In this document: positions 8,692 to 17,167 of the stretch, piece by piece | Layout of the letters: each line of letters starts with the position of its first letter | How positions within the stretch are numbered: the first letter of the stretch is position 1 | Source of the DNA: Lysobacter sp. yr284 | GTDB taxonomy: Bacteria > Pseudomonadota > Gammaproteobacteria > Xanthomonadales > Xanthomonadaceae | Length of the DNA stretch: 64,000 nt | NCBI RefSeq assembly: GCF_900107375.1 | Contig: NZ_FNPT01000026.1 | Coordinates: 1-64,000, forward strand | Reading direction: 5' to 3' | Notes under the pieces: generated by a model | Told to the model about the DNA's origin: nothing | The model's input: only the letters and a program-made list of their open reading frames with translations | Databases searched by the model: none | Translations under genes and position numbers: made by a program

Positions 8692-9600
8692 ATGAAGGCC
8701 TTCGCCGACCTCGTCCTGTTCGTCCGCGCCGCCGACGCCGGCAGCCTGTCGGCGGCGGCACGCGCGCTCGACATCAGCCCGGCCGCGGCCAGCGCCACGC
8801 TCAAGCGGCTGGAAGCGGAGCTGCAGGCGCAGTTGTTCGTGCGCTCCACCCGCAGCCTGCGCCTGACCGCCGAGGGCGAACGTTTCCTGCAGCACGCGCG
8901 CGAGGCGCTGCGGGCGATCGAGGAAGGCGAGCAAGCACTGCGCGGCGAACGCGCGCAGTTGCGCGGCAGCCTGCAGCTGTCGATGCCGTCCGACCTGGGC
9001 CGCTGCCTGGTGCTGCCGTGGCTGGACGACTTCCTCGCCGCGCATCCGCAGGTGCAGTTGCGCGCCAACCTCTCCGACCATTTCGCCGACGTCTACCGCC
9101 AACCGGTCGACGTCGCCCTGCGCTACGGACCGCCGCCGGATTCGAGCCTGATCGCGCTGCCGCTGCGCGCCGACAACCGGCGCGTGCTGTGCGCGTCGCC
9201 GGATTATCTGCAGCGCCATGGCGAACCGGCCGATCCTCGCGAACTGGCCGAACGCAACTGCCTGCGCATGCTGATCCGCGGCGAGACCCAGGACCGCTGG
9301 CGCCTGACCCGCGGCGACGAGGAGCGCGACCTGCGCGTGCGCGGCGACCGGGTCAGCGACGACGGCCACGCGGTCAAGCGTTGGGCCCTGGCCGGGCACG
9401 GCATCGCGTTCAAGTCCTGGCTGGACGTGTCGCAGCAGGTGCAGGCCGGACAGCTGCGGGTGCTGTGCCGCGACTGGCGCGGCGAGCCCGCGCCGCTCAA
9501 CCTGATGTGCCCGGACCGGCGCCTGCTGAGCCCGCTGGTGCAGCGGCTGCGCGAGTTCCTGCGCGAACGCTTCGAGGCGATCCCCGCGATCCCGGAGTGA
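8692..9600 (+). CDS. LysR-family transcriptional regulator
   Basis: This 302-residue regulator starts MKAFADLVLFVRAADAGSLS at ATG 8692. The winged helix-turn-helix spans residues 1-60 (AARALDISPAAASATLKRLEAELQAQLFVRSTRSLRLTAEGE), followed by the effector-binding periplasmic-binding-protein-like domain (LSMPSDLGRCLVLPWLDDFLAAHPQVQLRANLSD, DVALRYGPPPDSSLIALPLRAD). An earlier in-frame Met 19 codons upstream would place the start inside the candidate operator and is less likely. Being divergent from the VOC/MRJP/OYE genes, it probably controls them in response to a small electrophile or quinone-like ligand (inference). Confidence 0.94.
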   Translation: MKAFADLVLFVRAADAGSLSAAARALDISPAAASATLKRLEAELQAQLFVRSTRSLRLTAEGERFLQHAREALRAIEEGEQALRGERAQLRGSLQLSMPSDLGRCLVLPWLDDFLAAHPQVQLRANLSDHFADVYRQPVDVALRYGPPPDSSLIALPLRADNRRVLCASPDYLQRHGEPADPRELAERNCLRMLIRGETQDRWRLTRGDEERDLRVRGDRVSDDGHAVKRWALAGHGIAFKSWLDVSQQVQAGQLRVLCRDWRGEPAPLNLMCPDRRLLSPLVQRLREFLRERFEAIPAIPE

Positions 9601-9685
9601 ACCGCTGCGGGAGGGCCTGCAAGCCCGGCGCTTTGCTTTGCGGACGCGGCGCCTTGGACGAAGGCCTCCGCCGAAGCCACTCGAC

Positions 9686-9727
9686 ATAAAAAAAGCCCCC
9701 TCCTTTCGCCGGAGTCGAGGAGGGGGC
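9686..9727 (-). terminator. Terminator of the putative metallophore operon
   Basis: On the minus strand GCCCCCTCC (9719-9727 read in reverse) pairs with GGAGGGGGC (9695-9703), followed by TTTTTTTAT. This is a textbook intrinsic terminator 41 bases past the stop codon of the MFS exporter gene, and it marks the end of the ten-gene leftward operon. The stem could also stop rightward transcription of the LysR gene. Confidence 0.85.
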
Positions 9728-9767
9728 AAGTATCGCTACGGGGAAGGGAGAGAGCGCGACCCGAGCG

Positions 9768-10994
9768 TTACGACGGCGCCGCGCGCCCGCGCAGGGCCAG
9801 GTGCAGGCCGAGCGCGCTGGACAATCCGACCGCGCAGAACACCGCCCACGGCAACCACGGCCGCTGCGTCGCCGCGGCCACGTCCATCAACCAGCCGCCG
9901 GCGATGTTGCCCAGGCCGCCGCCGACCGCCAGGCTCAGCGAACTCACGCCGAGGAAGGTGCCGAGCGCGCGCGCGTCGGCCAGCCCGGCGATTAGGGTCT
10001 GCTGGGTCGGCCGGGTCATCACCGCGCCGAGCGCGTAGCCGGCCACGCAGGCGAGCAATCCGGCGTAGGAGCCGGCGAAGGCGATGGCGCCGGTGGACAG
10101 CGCCATCAGCGCAACGCCCAGCACCAACACCTGCGCCGCGCTGAGCCGCCGTTCCAGCCAGCGCACCAGCCCGTATTGCAGCGCCACGGTGATGCCGGCG
10201 CTGAGCGCGAACATCGCGCCGACGCCGTCGGCGCTGCCGGCCAGCTTCTGCGCCAGCAGCGGGAAGCTCAGATTGATCTGCACCGCCAGGAACCAGTACA
10301 GCATCAACCACCCGACCAGGGTCAGGAACCCGCGGTTGGCGCGCACCAGCCCGAGCCCGTGGCGCAGCGGCGGCGATTGCGGCGGCATCTCGAACTTCGG
10401 CAGCAAGCGCAGCGCGATGACGAAGTTCAGCGCGAAGCACGCCGCCGCGGCCAGGCAGACGATGCGGAAATCGAAGCGCAGCAGCGCCACCCCGAGCAGC
10501 GGGCCGAGCGTGGTCGCCACCCCGCTGACCCAGTTGCTGATCGCGTAGTAGCGCGGCCGCGACTGCGCGTCGGTCAGCGCGGCGATGCTGGCCTGGTACG
10601 GCGCTTCGAACATCGCCCCGCCCAGCGCCGACAGCGCCATCGCCAGCAGCAGCAACGGCAGGTCGACGGCGAAGGCCAGGCTGGCGAAGCCGGCCGCGCG
10701 CAGCAGCACGCCCAGGCAGATCATGCGCCGCGCGCCGTAGCGGTCCGACAGCATCCCGCCGAGCAGCGCCAGCCCTTGCTGCAACAGCTGCCGCAGCGCC
10801 AGCGCCAGGCCGACCGCGGCCGCCGCCATGCCCAGGCCGTCGACGTAGTGCACGGCCACCAGCGGCATCAGCATGGCGAAGCCGGCCACCATGAAGAAGG
10901 TGTAGACCAGCAGGCCGTTGAGCGCGCGCTTGCGCGCGCCCTCGTCCAGGAGCGGGCCCGCGGCGGCGGAACCGGCGGATGCGGCGGCGTTCAT
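9768..10994 (-). CDS. MFS exporter, MdtH-like
   Basis: This inner-membrane major facilitator transporter of 408 residues has about 12 hydrophobic segments. It parallels E. coli MdtH as I remember it: LALALRQLLQQGLALLGGMLSDRYGARRMICLGVLLRAAGF (MFS motif A region), DFRIVCLAAAACFALNFVIALRLLP, YWFLAVQINLSFPLLAQKLAG and GLADARALGTFLGVSSLSLAVGGGLGNIAGGWLMD. It starts at ATG 10994, only 8 bases after the DUF364 stop. As the last gene of an operon that also encodes a small-molecule ligase and TonB receptors, its likely job is to export the product made by the preceding enzymes, as MFS proteins do in metallophore systems (inference). A general drug exporter is the alternative. Confidence 0.88.
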   Translation of the reverse strand: MNAAASAGSAAAGPLLDEGARKRALNGLLVYTFFMVAGFAMLMPLVAVHYVDGLGMAAAAVGLALALRQLLQQGLALLGGMLSDRYGARRMICLGVLLRAAGFASLAFAVDLPLLLLAMALSALGGAMFEAPYQASIAALTDAQSRPRYYAISNWVSGVATTLGPLLGVALLRFDFRIVCLAAAACFALNFVIALRLLPKFEMPPQSPPLRHGLGLVRANRGFLTLVGWLMLYWFLAVQINLSFPLLAQKLAGSADGVGAMFALSAGITVALQYGLVRWLERRLSAAQVLVLGVALMALSTGAIAFAGSYAGLLACVAGYALGAVMTRPTQQTLIAGLADARALGTFLGVSSLSLAVGGGLGNIAGGWLMDVAAATQRPWLPWAVFCAVGLSSALGLHLALRGRAAPS

Positions 10995-11002
10995 GCCAGC
11001 GC

Positions 11003-11842
11003 TCAGGCGGCTTCGCGCGCGCCGATGCCGTCGGCGCGGTAGAGGTGGATCGGGGTCGGGTCGGCGCTGAACTGCGAGAACGGGAACGGCTCGGCCGACA
11101 CCGCGGACACGCCGTGGCCGAGGAAGCGCGGCACGATCGCGCTGCCGGTCTGGGCGTACACCACCAGGCCGTTGCCGCGTTCGCGCGCGACTTCGACGAT
11201 GCGGTCGAACGAGCCGTTGCTCAAAGTCATGCCGGTGGCGATGACCATGTCGGCCTGCGCCAGCACCAGTTCCATGTCGGCGACGACCTCGGTGCCATCG
11301 GCGGTGCGCTGCATATTGAAGTCGCACGGCAGGCAGGTGCCGCCGCGCGCGCGGATCGCCTCGACCAGCGGGTTGACCACGCCGATCAAGCCCACCCGCA
11401 TGCCCGGGCGGATGTCGAGCAATCCGGCGATCGCCGCGTCGCGCGCCTTGGCCCGCTCCAGCGGCGTGCCGTGCGGCAGCAGCTGCGCGTGCGCCTGCGC
11501 CTGTTCGCGGTGCGGGTAGGCGAGCGCGAGGTAGGCATCGAGCGCGGCGATCCGCACCGGCGTGCGCGGATCGCGCAGCAACTCGGCCAGGCTGCGGCCG
11601 GAGAGTTCCTCGGCGATCGCCGAGTCGAGCTGGTCGCGCTCCAGGCAGCAACCGCCGAACGCGGACTCGGCGCGCAGCACCAGGTAGTAGTTGCGGTACT
11701 TGGTGTCGGTGCCGGGAAACTGGGTGCTCTGGCGGACCCAGAACGCGCCGACCGCGTGCAGGGCGGCAGGGTCGGGGCCATGGGCGCCGCGCAGGACGGC
11801 TTCGGTGAGGTCGGCGACGGTGCTCGGAACGGGAGTGCGCAT
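11003..11842 (-). CDS. DUF364 protein, putative heavy-metal chelation domain
   Basis: This 279-residue protein starts MRTPVPSTVADLTEAVLRGA. The N-terminal part (to about residue 110) resembles the DUF4213-type domain: a WVRQSTQFPGTDTKYRNYYLVLR strand and AESAFGGCCLE. The second half is a Rossmann-like DUF364 domain: RPGMRVGLIGVVNPLVEAIRARG, then ADMVIATGMTLSNGSFDRIVEVA, then VVYAQTGSAIVPRFLGHGVSAVS. DUF364 was named for putative heavy-metal chelation and has structural kinship to Rossmann enzymes; no reaction is established to my knowledge. It lies between ATP-grasp and exporter genes (41- and 8-base gaps), suggesting a biosynthetic or metal-handling step for the small molecule made here. Cys84-Cys85 and several His are candidate ligands. 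Confidence 0.75.
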   Translation of the reverse strand: MRTPVPSTVADLTEAVLRGAHGPDPAALHAVGAFWVRQSTQFPGTDTKYRNYYLVLRAESAFGGCCLERDQLDSAIAEELSGRSLAELLRDPRTPVRIAALDAYLALAYPHREQAQAHAQLLPHGTPLERAKARDAAIAGLLDIRPGMRVGLIGVVNPLVEAIRARGGTCLPCDFNMQRTADGTEVVADMELVLAQADMVIATGMTLSNGSFDRIVEVARERGNGLVVYAQTGSAIVPRFLGHGVSAVSAEPFPFSQFSADPTPIHLYRADGIGAREAA

Positions 11843-11883
11843 GGCGGTCTCGATGAGGTTTGCGGAAGTTCGGCTCGCGCCGA

Positions 11884-13161
11884 TCAGGCGGCGGGCGCGG
11901 CGGCTTCGTCGGCGTAACGCAGCGCCAGGGCGGCGACGGCGCGCTCGGCATGGACGCGCGCGTGCGGGCCGTCGGGGTCGGTGGCGACGACGTGGCCGAG
12001 GTAGCAGGCGTTGTCGATCGGCGCGGACACCTCGGTGCCGGCCACCGCGGCCAGGCTGTAGCGGGCCACGCGCGGGTCGGCGTCGAGCGCGGCGGCGCCG
12101 TCGAGCGCGAGCGCGCGGCCGGCGCGCGGCGGCACCAGGAACTTGATCGCGGCGCTGGCCACGCCGGTGTCGCGCCGGCGCAGGTCCGGCTCGCGGCCCA
12201 GCGCCAGTTCGATCTGCGCGTCGAGCAGGTCGATGCCGGTCACGCGCTGGATCAACTCGGCGATGTAGTTGCCGCCGGGGCGCGGGTTGATCTCGACGAT
12301 GCGCGGCCCCTTCGACGTCAGCTTGACCTCGGTGTGGCTCAGGCCGTGGTCGTGGCCGACCGCGGCCAGCGCGCCGCGCACCAGCGCTTCGACCGACTGC
12401 GCCAGCGCCGGCTCCAGCCGCGCCGGGAACATGTGGCCGTCTTCGATGAAGTACGGAAAGCCGGTGACGCTCTTGTCGGTGATGCCGATCACCGTGGTCT
12501 GGCCGCGGTAGGTGCAGGCCTCGACGCTGACCTCTTCGCCGTCCATGTATTCCTCCAGCAACAGCAGCGGCACCCGCGCCTGCTCGCGGAAGTTGCGCGG
12601 GAACGCGGCCAGCGCATCGAAGGACTCGCGCAGCTGGTCCTCGTCGCGCACCAGCTTGACGAAGGCGCTGGAGGCCAGGTCGGTCGGCTTGACGATCAGC
12701 GGATAGCCGATGCGCTGCGCCTCGCGCCTCACCGCGTCCCACTCGCCGACAACGGCGAACTTCGGGTTCGGCAGGAACGCGCGCTCGATCGCCTCGCGCA
12801 CCAGATCCTTGCGCCGCTCCATCACCACGTTGTCGGAGAACGCCTGCGGCAGGTTCAGCGCCTGCGCCACTTCGGCCACGGTGCCGATGTAGTAGTCGCA
12901 GATGGTGACCACGCCGTCGAACTCCAGCGCCTGATGCTGGGCGCGCAGGAACTCGACCAGCGCCGGCACGTCGTTGGTGTCGAAGCTCAGCACGTTGTCG
13001 GCGTGCTCGATCACCGGGTGGATCTCGCGCGAGCGCGGGTCCTGGTAGTGGCCGCGGTTGCGGGTGACGAAGGTGTAGCGGTGGCCGAGCCGGGCGATCG
13101 CCGGCGGGAAGATCCGACCGGTGCCGCCGACCCAGCTTTCGATCATCAACAGATGCGCCAT
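11884..13161 (-). CDS. ATP-grasp carboxylate-amine ligase
   Basis: This 425-residue soluble enzyme joins a carboxylate to an amine through an acyl-phosphate. ATP-grasp marks in order are an N-terminal Rossmann-like part (MAHLLMIESWVGGTGRIFPPAIARLGH), the ATP-binding strand YPLIVKPTDLASSAFVKLV, the hinge LLLEEYMDGEEVSVEACTY, GLSHTEVKL and the metal-binding ending RIVEINPRPGGNYIAELIQ. This subgroup includes BtrJ- and L-amino-acid-ligase-like enzymes. It starts at ATG 13161, 26 bases after the PLP-enzyme stop. In this operon it probably couples a diamino acid or similar PLP product to another amino acid or acid (inference). Substrates cannot be read from sequence. Confidence 0.88.
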   Translation of the reverse strand: MAHLLMIESWVGGTGRIFPPAIARLGHRYTFVTRNRGHYQDPRSREIHPVIEHADNVLSFDTNDVPALVEFLRAQHQALEFDGVVTICDYYIGTVAEVAQALNLPQAFSDNVVMERRKDLVREAIERAFLPNPKFAVVGEWDAVRREAQRIGYPLIVKPTDLASSAFVKLVRDEDQLRESFDALAAFPRNFREQARVPLLLLEEYMDGEEVSVEACTYRGQTTVIGITDKSVTGFPYFIEDGHMFPARLEPALAQSVEALVRGALAAVGHDHGLSHTEVKLTSKGPRIVEINPRPGGNYIAELIQRVTGIDLLDAQIELALGREPDLRRRDTGVASAAIKFLVPPRAGRALALDGAAALDADPRVARYSLAAVAGTEVSAPIDNACYLGHVVATDPDGPHARVHAERAVAALALRYADEAAAPAA

Positions 13162-13187
13162 GGCGCGAAGCTCCGTGGGAAAGGGAT

Positions 13188-14255
13188 TCAGTGCGCGGCC
13201 GCGGGCTGCGCCGCGGCCATGGAAACAGGGGAAACGGCGGACGCCGGATCGAACGCGGCGCGGTTCCAGCGCATCGCCGACCACGGCAGCCGCAGCTGGT
13301 CCAGCCGCTCCACCGGCGTGGGCTGCAATGCGTCGAGCGCCAGCGCGTCCGCGTGCTGCGCGAACACGCCCTCGACATAGCGATGGCCGGTGTCGGCGGC
13401 GAGGAACACCACGTTGCGCTGCGGATTGAGCAGCGCCTCGCGCCGCGCCACCAGGTAGCCGCAGCCGCTGGACAGCCCGGCGAACAGCGCGTGCTCGCGC
13501 AGCAGCGCGACCGCGCCGGACAGGCCGTAGTCGAACGAGACCCAGTGCACCTGGTCGTACAGCGCGTGGCGCACGTTGCGGAACGGGATCGAGCTGCCGA
13601 TCCCGGCGATGATGATGCCGGGGTCTTCGATGTGCTCGCAGCCGAAGGTCATGCTGCCGAAGGGCTGCACGCCGATCAGCTCGGTCTCGCCGGCGCGTTC
13701 GCGCAGGGCGCAGGCCAGCCCGCCGGTGGAACAGCCCGAGCCGACCCCGCCGACCAGGGTCAGCGGCGCGCCGCGCACGCCCGCGGCGATCAGCTCCGCC
13801 ACCGGCTCGTAGCCGCAGTAGTGGATGTCGTCGTGGTACTGCTGCATCCAGTGCAGGTCCGGATCGGCCGCCATCAGCTCGCGGATGCGCGCCACCCGCA
13901 GGCTCTGGTCGAGCTTGAGCGTGGCCTGCGGTTCGACCTGCTCGACCGTGGCGCCGAGGATGCGCAACTGCACCATCAGCGTCTTGTCCACGGTCTTGGA
14001 GCCGACGATGCGGCACTTGAGCCCGAACTTGTGGCAGGCCAGCGCCAGCGCATACGCGTAGATGCCGCTGGAGCTGTCCATCAGCGTGGCGCCGGGGCGG
14101 ATCCGGCCGCTGGCGAGCAGGCGCTCGACCGCGACCAGGGTCGAGTACACCTTCATCGTCTCGAACCGCGCCACGTACAGGTTCGGCCCCAGCCGCACCA
14201 GGTCCGGCGCCTTGATCGCATCGCTGATGTGGGCGTGCACCGCGACCGCGCTCAT
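13188..14255 (-). CDS. Cysteine synthase-like PLP enzyme (SbnA/CysK fold type II)
   Basis: This 355-residue fold-type-II PLP enzyme has the likely Schiff-base lysine at Lys35 (FETMKVYSTL), the substrate-carboxylate loop MDSSSGIYAYALA at about 59-71 and the phosphate-binding glycine loop GGVGSGCSTGG at 169-179. Relatives make cysteine, cystathionine or, as SbnA does in staphyloferrin B synthesis, a diaminopropionate precursor from O-phospho-L-serine. Its start overlaps the kinase stop by ATGA, implying translational coupling. The neighbouring PduX-like kinase could supply O-phospho-Ser/Thr, the leaving-group substrate such enzymes use, so beta-replacement on a phosphorylated hydroxy-amino acid is the favoured reaction (inference). 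The C-terminal 30 residues are low complexity. Confidence 0.87.
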   Translation of the reverse strand: MSAVAVHAHISDAIKAPDLVRLGPNLYVARFETMKVYSTLVAVERLLASGRIRPGATLMDSSSGIYAYALALACHKFGLKCRIVGSKTVDKTLMVQLRILGATVEQVEPQATLKLDQSLRVARIRELMAADPDLHWMQQYHDDIHYCGYEPVAELIAAGVRGAPLTLVGGVGSGCSTGGLACALRERAGETELIGVQPFGSMTFGCEHIEDPGIIIAGIGSSIPFRNVRHALYDQVHWVSFDYGLSGAVALLREHALFAGLSSGCGYLVARREALLNPQRNVVFLAADTGHRYVEGVFAQHADALALDALQPTPVERLDQLRLPWSAMRWNRAAFDPASAVSPVSMAAAQPAAAH

Positions 14256-15196
14256 GGCCCGGTCTCGATCAGGCGGCAGGGCCGGCCGAGTCCGGCGAAG
14301 AACGCCGAGACCTCGCCCAGTTGCGCGCTGTCGGGCTGCTGCGCGAACAGGTAGCCGAGCAGGCTGCCGGTGTGCGCGATCACCAGGCCGTCGGCGCGCA
14401 GTTCGCGGCGGTGGCGCAGCAGGATGTCCAGGTGCGCCTTCGGCGTCACCCACTGCGCCAGCTGCGCGCTGCGGGTGGCCACTTCGCACACCGCGACCGC
14501 GTCGCCGCGTTCGAACGCGTCCAACGCGAGGTCCAGGTGGCTGCGATAAGAGGCGCGATGGCGCCGATAGTGGCGCAGCAGCGGCTCGGCCAGCTTCTCG
14601 GTTTCCACCGTGCCGCCCTCGTCGATGTAGCACGCGTGCAGCCGCGGCGCGTGCGCGAACTCGCGCAGCACCCGCTGGCGGCCGCTGAGGTAGAGCGCAT
14701 AGCGGTCCAGGAACACGCTGTCGGAGCGCTCGATCGGCCGCAGCAACGCGGTCAGCTGCTCCAGTGAGGTGCGCAGGCCGAACAATCGGTCCAGGCAGCG
14801 CACGGTCGCGACCAGGTCGGCGGTGGAACTGGCCATGCCCTTGCCGGTCGGCAGCTCGCTGTCGTGGCCGAAACGCCCCGGCGGCAACGCGACGCCGTGC
14901 AACTGCAGATACCCCTCGATCGCGCGCCGGCACTTGTCCTTGCCGGCGAGATCGCGCGCGATCTCGCCGTCCTCGCCCGGCAGGAAATGCATCCAGCTGT
15001 AGCGCCGCACCGGCAGCGAGATCAGGCCGATGTGCAACTCGCCCTCGTGCTCGCACGGTCCCTGCCACAACTCGCCCAGGGTGCCGTGGCATACGCCGCT
15101 GCAGGCCGCGCGCAAGGCCGCCTGCGGCGCCTGCACGGCCGCCGCGCTCGCCGGCTCCAGCGCCGGCCTGTCCCTCGATTCGGTCCGTTGCAACAT
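14252..15196 (-). CDS. GHMP kinase, PduX-like L-threonine/L-serine kinase
   Basis: This GHMP-superfamily kinase has 314 residues from ATG 15196, chosen because GGGGAG lies 6 bases upstream; a Met two codons earlier abuts that site. It matches Salmonella PduX in layout: N-terminal CSGVCHGTLGELWQG, ATP loop PTGKGMASSTAD (116-127), LLRPIERSDSVFLDRY and C-terminal IAHTGSLLGYLF. PduX phosphorylates L-threonine for the cobalamin side chain, but no cobalamin genes are nearby. Here the gene is coupled by ATGA overlap to a CysK-like enzyme, so it more likely activates the hydroxyl of Ser/Thr as O-phosphate for beta-substitution (inference). It lies 22 bases after the second TonB receptor stop. Confidence 0.86.
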   Translation of the reverse strand: MLQRTESRDRPALEPASAAAVQAPQAALRAACSGVCHGTLGELWQGPCEHEGELHIGLISLPVRRYSWMHFLPGEDGEIARDLAGKDKCRRAIEGYLQLHGVALPPGRFGHDSELPTGKGMASSTADLVATVRCLDRLFGLRTSLEQLTALLRPIERSDSVFLDRYALYLSGRQRVLREFAHAPRLHACYIDEGGTVETEKLAEPLLRHYRRHRASYRSHLDLALDAFERGDAVAVCEVATRSAQLAQWVTPKAHLDILLRHRRELRADGLVIAHTGSLLGYLFAQQPDSAQLGEVSAFFAGLGRPCRLIETGP

Positions 15197-15218
15197 GCGC
15201 ATCTCCCCAGCGCGAAGG

Positions 15219-17165
15219 TCAACCGTCGAAATCCACCGTCAGCTGGGCCACGTAGCGGCGCCCGTCGGTGAGGCCGAAACTGTTGTTGCCGTAGATGTTC
15301 CAGGTGAAGGTGTCGCCGACGTTGGCCACCAGCAGGCGCAGGCTCGCCGGCGCCTCGCCGAGGCGGAAGCGGTAGCGCGCGCCCAGGTCGACCAGCGCAT
15401 AGGCCGGCACCCGGTTGCGGCCGTCGCGCGAGGCCACGCGTTCGCCGTAGCGGCTCATCGAGGCGTCGAACGACCAGCCCGGCAGCCACGGCGGCCGGTA
15501 CTCCAGGTCGGTGCGCAGCATCTGCTCGGCCTGGCCGATGGGCCGGTCGCCGACCCGGCCCAGCCGCACCGCCTCGCCGCTGACCCGCGGGCGCATCAGC
15601 ACCGCGCCGGCGACCAGGTTCCAGTTGTCGGCGGGCTTGCCGCTCAGGCTCAGCTCGATGCCGCGATGGCGCACTTCGGCCAGCGGCGCGAACACGTTGT
15701 TTTCGTCGGTGGCGAAGTACGGCTTGCGCACGTCGAACACGCCGGCCACCAGCTTCATGTCGTCGCCGAGTTTCCAGCGCAGCCCGGCGTCGCTCTGGCG
15801 GGTGCGGATCGCCGGCAGCGCCTGGTTGCGGTTGGCCGCGTCGTCCGGGGCGATGCCGCTTTCCTCCAGGCCGCGGGTATGCCCGGCGTACACCGCCAGG
15901 CGCGGACCCAGCTGCAGCGACACGCTGGCGCTGGGCAGCCACGGATCGTCGCGGCTCAGCGCTGGCGCCAGTCCCGGCTGGACGATGCGCTTGCGGTAGC
16001 GGCTGCGCTGGATGCCGAGGTTCCACTCGCCGACTTCGCGCCAGCGGCCTTCGTAGGCCAGTCCCGCGGTCCATTGCTCGACGTGGTCCTGGGTGCGCTC
16101 GCCGAATTCGAACGCGTCCGGGCGCGGCTGCGGTCGCGGCTCGCCGAGCGGCCGCCAACCGTAGTCGATCGCCGGCGCCGATCCGCCGTACTCGTTGTCC
16201 ACGCCGCGCCCGCGCACCGCCGCGTGCAGCACGTGCAGGCGCGGGCCTTCGCGGAAACTGCGGCTCAGCCGCAGCTCGCCGCTGGTGGAAGCGTAGCGCT
16301 GGCGCGGATCGGCGACCACGCGCTCGCGGGTCAGGCCCTCGCGGGTGGTGTCGGCGAACAGTTCGGCGAAGCCCTGCGGCTGGTCGTTGATCGAACGCAC
16401 CACCCCGCCGGCGAAGGCCCAGTCGGCGCCGATGCGCGCCTTGGCCAGCACGCCGAAGTTGCGGCTGTCGTATTCGTTGTCGCTCCAGCTCTGGCCGAAG
16501 TGGCGGCGGCGCTCGATCTTCGGCGGCCGGTAGGGACCGGCGGTGAGCACGGTCGGCGCGACTTCCTCGTCGCGGCCGCGCGAGATGCTCCAGAACGGCA
16601 GGATCTCGACGTGCTCGTTGGGCCGCCAGCGCGGCACCACGCCGGCGCGCACGTAGCGCGCATCGGCGCCGTCGTAGTACTCCTCGCGCGACAGCGCCAG
16701 GTTGGCGGCGATGCCGAAGCGGCCCTCGACCAGCGGCAGCCGCGCGTCGAATTCCAGCGCCGGCGCGCCGTAGGCGTTGAGCGCGGCCAGCACGCTGAGC
16801 ACGCGCTCGTCGCCGGCCTTCTTCAAGCGATAGTCGACGATCCCGGTCGGCGCCGGGAACGGATAGTTCAGCGCCGATGGGCCGACCCGGATGGTCGAGC
16901 CTTCCACCAGCGCCGGCGGCACCGTGCCCTGGCGGTCGAAGTAGATGCCGTCCATGCGCACGTTGCCGGCATCCACCGGCGAGAAGCCGCGCACCTGCTT
17001 GGCGCTGTACAGGCCGATGCTCTCGTTGCCCAGGGTCGCGCCGAACGCGTCCTCGGCCGCGGTCACCGCGTTGTCGCCGGCGCGCTGGGCCTGGGCGGCG
17101 CCCGCGCAGGCGGCGAGCGCGGCGCCGACCGTCCACAGCCATCGCTTGGGGATTCGCGTCTCCAC
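15219..17165 (-). CDS. TonB-dependent outer-membrane receptor (second of operon)
   Basis: This protein of about 648 residues has a signal peptide (KRWLWTVGAALAACAGAAQA), a compact plug (QVRGFSPVDAGNVRMDGIYFDRQGTVPPALVEGSTIRVG, about 50-100) and a long 22-strand-type barrel ending LTDGRRYVAQLTVDFDG, with the terminal phenylalanine near the end. It imports a ligand across the outer membrane using TonB energy. I favour GTG 17165, with GGAG 8 bases upstream; GTG 17171, overlapping the permease stop (GTGA), is nearly as good. It sits directly upstream of the three biosynthetic genes, so its ligand is probably their product or that product's metal complex (inference). No clear TonB box is visible. 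Confidence 0.88.
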   Translation of the reverse strand: METRIPKRWLWTVGAALAACAGAAQAQRAGDNAVTAAEDAFGATLGNESIGLYSAKQVRGFSPVDAGNVRMDGIYFDRQGTVPPALVEGSTIRVGPSALNYPFPAPTGIVDYRLKKAGDERVLSVLAALNAYGAPALEFDARLPLVEGRFGIAANLALSREEYYDGADARYVRAGVVPRWRPNEHVEILPFWSISRGRDEEVAPTVLTAGPYRPPKIERRRHFGQSWSDNEYDSRNFGVLAKARIGADWAFAGGVVRSINDQPQGFAELFADTTREGLTRERVVADPRQRYASTSGELRLSRSFREGPRLHVLHAAVRGRGVDNEYGGSAPAIDYGWRPLGEPRPQPRPDAFEFGERTQDHVEQWTAGLAYEGRWREVGEWNLGIQRSRYRKRIVQPGLAPALSRDDPWLPSASVSLQLGPRLAVYAGHTRGLEESGIAPDDAANRNQALPAIRTRQSDAGLRWKLGDDMKLVAGVFDVRKPYFATDENNVFAPLAEVRHRGIELSLSGKPADNWNLVAGAVLMRPRVSGEAVRLGRVGDRPIGQAEQMLRTDLEYRPPWLPGWSFDASMSRYGERVASRDGRNRVPAYALVDLGARYRFRLGEAPASLRLLVANVGDTFTWNIYGNNSFGLTDGRRYVAQLTVDFDG

Positions 17166-17167
17166 GT

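Noticed and set aside
9768-15196. NRPS or polyketide cluster
   Set aside because: No condensation, adenylation, ketosynthase or carrier-protein motif occurs; the enzymes are stand-alone kinase, PLP and ATP-grasp proteins.
14252-15196. Cobalamin-specific L-threonine kinase (PduX proper)
   Set aside because: The sequence is PduX-like, but the gene is embedded in a TonB receptor/ligase operon without cob, cbi or pdu genes, so a cobalamin role is unlikely.
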